Shown: positions 62,744-64,000 of the stretch, one piece after another
Position numbering within the stretch: the first letter of the stretch is position 1
Layout: every line of letters starts with the position of its first letter
Assembly (NCBI RefSeq): GCF_015353075.1
Contig: NZ_CP064188.1
Span: forward strand, 434,001 to 498,000
Length of the DNA stretch: 64,000 nucleotides
From: Rhizobium sp. 007
GTDB taxonomy: Bacteria; Pseudomonadota; Alphaproteobacteria; Rhizobiales; Rhizobiaceae
Direction of reading: 5' to 3'
Program-made: the position numbers and the translations under genes
Notes under the pieces: model-generated
Told to the model about the DNA's origin: nothing
What the model saw: only the letters and a program-made list of their open reading frames with translations
Databases searched by the model: none

Positions 62744-64000
62744 ATGACACTGGATCTCTCGACATATGCCGCGGACAACGGCATCAAATATTTCATGATC
62801 AGCTTTACCGATCTGTTTGGAGGCCAGCGCGCCAAGCTGGTGCCGGCCGAGGCGATCGCAGACATGCAAAAAGACGGCGCCGGTTTTGCGGGCTTTGCCA
62901 CCTGGCTCGATCTGACGCCTGCCCATCCCGATCTTTTCGCCATTCCGGACGCATCCTCGGTCATCCAGCTCCCCTGGAAAAAAGATGTGGCCTGGGTCGC
63001 AGCCGACTGCGTCATGGAAGACCAACCGGTCGAGCAGGCTCCCCGGGTTCTCCTCAAGAGACTGATTGGCGAAGCTGAAAGGGCGGGCCTGCGCGTCAAG
63101 ACCGGTGTCGAGCCGGAATTCTTCCTGATCTCGCCAGATGGTTCGAAGATTTCCGACGAGTTCGATAATGCCGAAAAGCCCTGCTATGACCAGCAGGCTG
63201 TCATGCGCCGCTACGACGTCATCGCCGAGATCTGCGACTGCATGCTGAAACTGGGCTGGAAGCCCTATCAGAACGATCATGAGGATGCCAACGGCCAGTT
63301 CGAGATGAATTGGGAATATGACGATGCGCTGCAGACGGCAGACAAGCATTCCTTCTTCAAGTTCATGGTGAAGTCGGTTGCCGAGAAACACGGTCTTCGC
63401 GCCACATTCATGCCGAAGCCCTTCAAGGGCCTGACTGGCAACGGCTGCCATGCCCATATCTCCGTCTGGGACCTCGAGGGTAGAAACAATGCGTTTGCCG
63501 ACAAAGCAATGCCGTTTGGTCTTTCCGCCAAGGGCAAGACCTTCCTCGGAGGCATCATGAAACATGCCCCGGCGCTGGCCGCGGTGACCAATCCGACCGT
63601 CAATTCCTATAAGCGCATCAACGCGCCGCGGACGATCTCCGGTGCGACCTGGGCGCCGAACACGGTGACTTGGACCGGCAACAACCGCACCCATATGGTG
63701 CGCGTGCCCGGCCCCGGCCGCTTCGAGTTGCGGCTGCCCGACGGTGCGGTCAATCCCTATCTGCTGCAGGCAATCATCATCGCGGCGGGACTTTCTGGCC
63801 TTCGCAGCAACGCCGATCCGGGGCCGCATCACGATATCGACATGTACCGCGACGGACATACTGTAACCGACGCCCCCAAACTACCGCTCAACCTGTTGGA
63901 TGCACTTCGCGAGTACGAGAAAGACACCGAGCTGCAAGCCGCCCTCGGCACGGAGTTCTCGGCGGCCTATCTGAAGCTAAAGCAGGGCGAGTGGAACACC
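62744..64000 (+). CDS. glnT: Type III glutamine synthetase / gamma-glutamylmethylamide synthetase (GlnT / GmaS), 3' end outside window
   Basis: 419 codons are visible, with AAGGGGAATGAC before the ATG; the frame leaves the window about 16 residues before the expected end. Glutamine synthetase motifs: VKTGVEPEFFLISPDG, HEDANGQFEMNW, TGNGCHAHISVWDLEG, NPTVNSYKRINAPRT and PGRFELRLPDGAVNPY. GlnT-like enzymes next to glxBCD can use methylamine in place of ammonia to make gamma-glutamylmethylamide. This position completes the N-methylglutamate route together with glxBCD and the sox-like operon. Confidence 0.93.
   Translation, partial: MTLDLSTYAADNGIKYFMISFTDLFGGQRAKLVPAEAIADMQKDGAGFAGFATWLDLTPAHPDLFAIPDASSVIQLPWKKDVAWVAADCVMEDQPVEQAPRVLLKRLIGEAERAGLRVKTGVEPEFFLISPDGSKISDEFDNAEKPCYDQQAVMRRYDVIAEICDCMLKLGWKPYQNDHEDANGQFEMNWEYDDALQTADKHSFFKFMVKSVAEKHGLRATFMPKPFKGLTGNGCHAHISVWDLEGRNNAFADKAMPFGLSAKGKTFLGGIMKHAPALAAVTNPTVNSYKRINAPRTISGATWAPNTVTWTGNNRTHMVRVPGPGRFELRLPDGAVNPYLLQAIIIAAGLSGLRSNADPGPHHDIDMYRDGHTVTDAPKLPLNLLDALREYEKDTELQAALGTEFSAAYLKLKQGEWNT

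Overview
This window looks like a replicon of a Rhizobiaceae bacterium (Sinorhizobium/Ensifer, Rhizobium or a close relative), probably a chromid or megaplasmid. The reasons are the high G+C, the density of periplasmic-binding transport systems and paired catabolic regulators, four promoters of the alphaproteobacterial general-stress type (GGAAC-N16-CGTT), and a glxA/glxBCD-glnT block arranged as in rhizobia. I saw no rRNA, tRNA, CRISPR array, intact insertion sequence or replication origin. All assignments come from reading sequence and motifs; no database search was run.

Layout. (1) 1-8.1 kb: the start of a BKACE (DUF849) enzyme divergent from a GlxA/AraC regulator (probably carnitine breakdown), a LysR/EamA pair, a TRAP transporter (dctP-dctQ-dctM) and an acylphosphatase. 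(2) 8.2-13.6 kb: a compact island with an XRE regulator, a SARP/TolB-like/TPR regulator, a 72-aa small protein, YcaO, TfuA and an 85-aa small protein. This is a probable peptide-backbone thioamidation system and the most interesting item here. (3) 13.6-20.1 kb: GNAT, then a minus-strand operon with a DHDPS/NAL-type aldolase, a GntR/FCD regulator, an ABC binding protein, two permeases and a PfkB kinase, but no ABC ATPase. (4) 20.2-23.5 kb: DUF1127, NAD-dependent epimerase, glycosyltransferase, single-domain response regulator. (5) 23.5-33 kb: a sparse, decaying accessory zone with a candidate small RNA, a cupin, tautomerase-SDR-LysR, and small general-stress genes (CsbD, exported protein, low-affinity iron permease, a 25-aa membrane peptide with a 302-aa membrane protein). 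It also holds three pseudogenes (VOC, iron permease, GFA). (6) 33-49.2 kb: a polyol/ketose catabolic island of two divergent units. The minus unit has a 3-epimerase, a ROK repressor, a PfkB kinase and a GatZ/KbaZ-like protein. The plus unit has an AraC regulator, a full ABC importer with a tiny extra membrane protein, four dehydrogenases, an aldolase-like protein and a kinase. (7) 49.5-52.6 kb: an EptA-like phosphoethanolamine transferase and small genes. (8) 52.6-64 kb: a SoxBDAG-like four-subunit oxidase divergent from glxA, an XRE-cupin regulator, glxBCD and glnT.

How they work together. Region 8 reads as a complete N-methylglutamate cycle for methylamine nitrogen: GlnT/GmaS makes gamma-glutamylmethylamide, GlxBCD (MgsABC) makes N-methylglutamate, and the SoxBDAG-like complex (MgdABCD) regenerates glutamate and releases formaldehyde. 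With the BKACE gene at the left end this suggests a replicon specialised in quaternary and methylated amines. Region 6 imports a sugar alcohol, oxidises it, epimerises and phosphorylates the ketose and passes it to central metabolism. Region 2 stands apart from metabolism: it has sulfur-chemistry enzymes, two regulators and small proteins but no exporter or protease, so its product may stay inside the cell.
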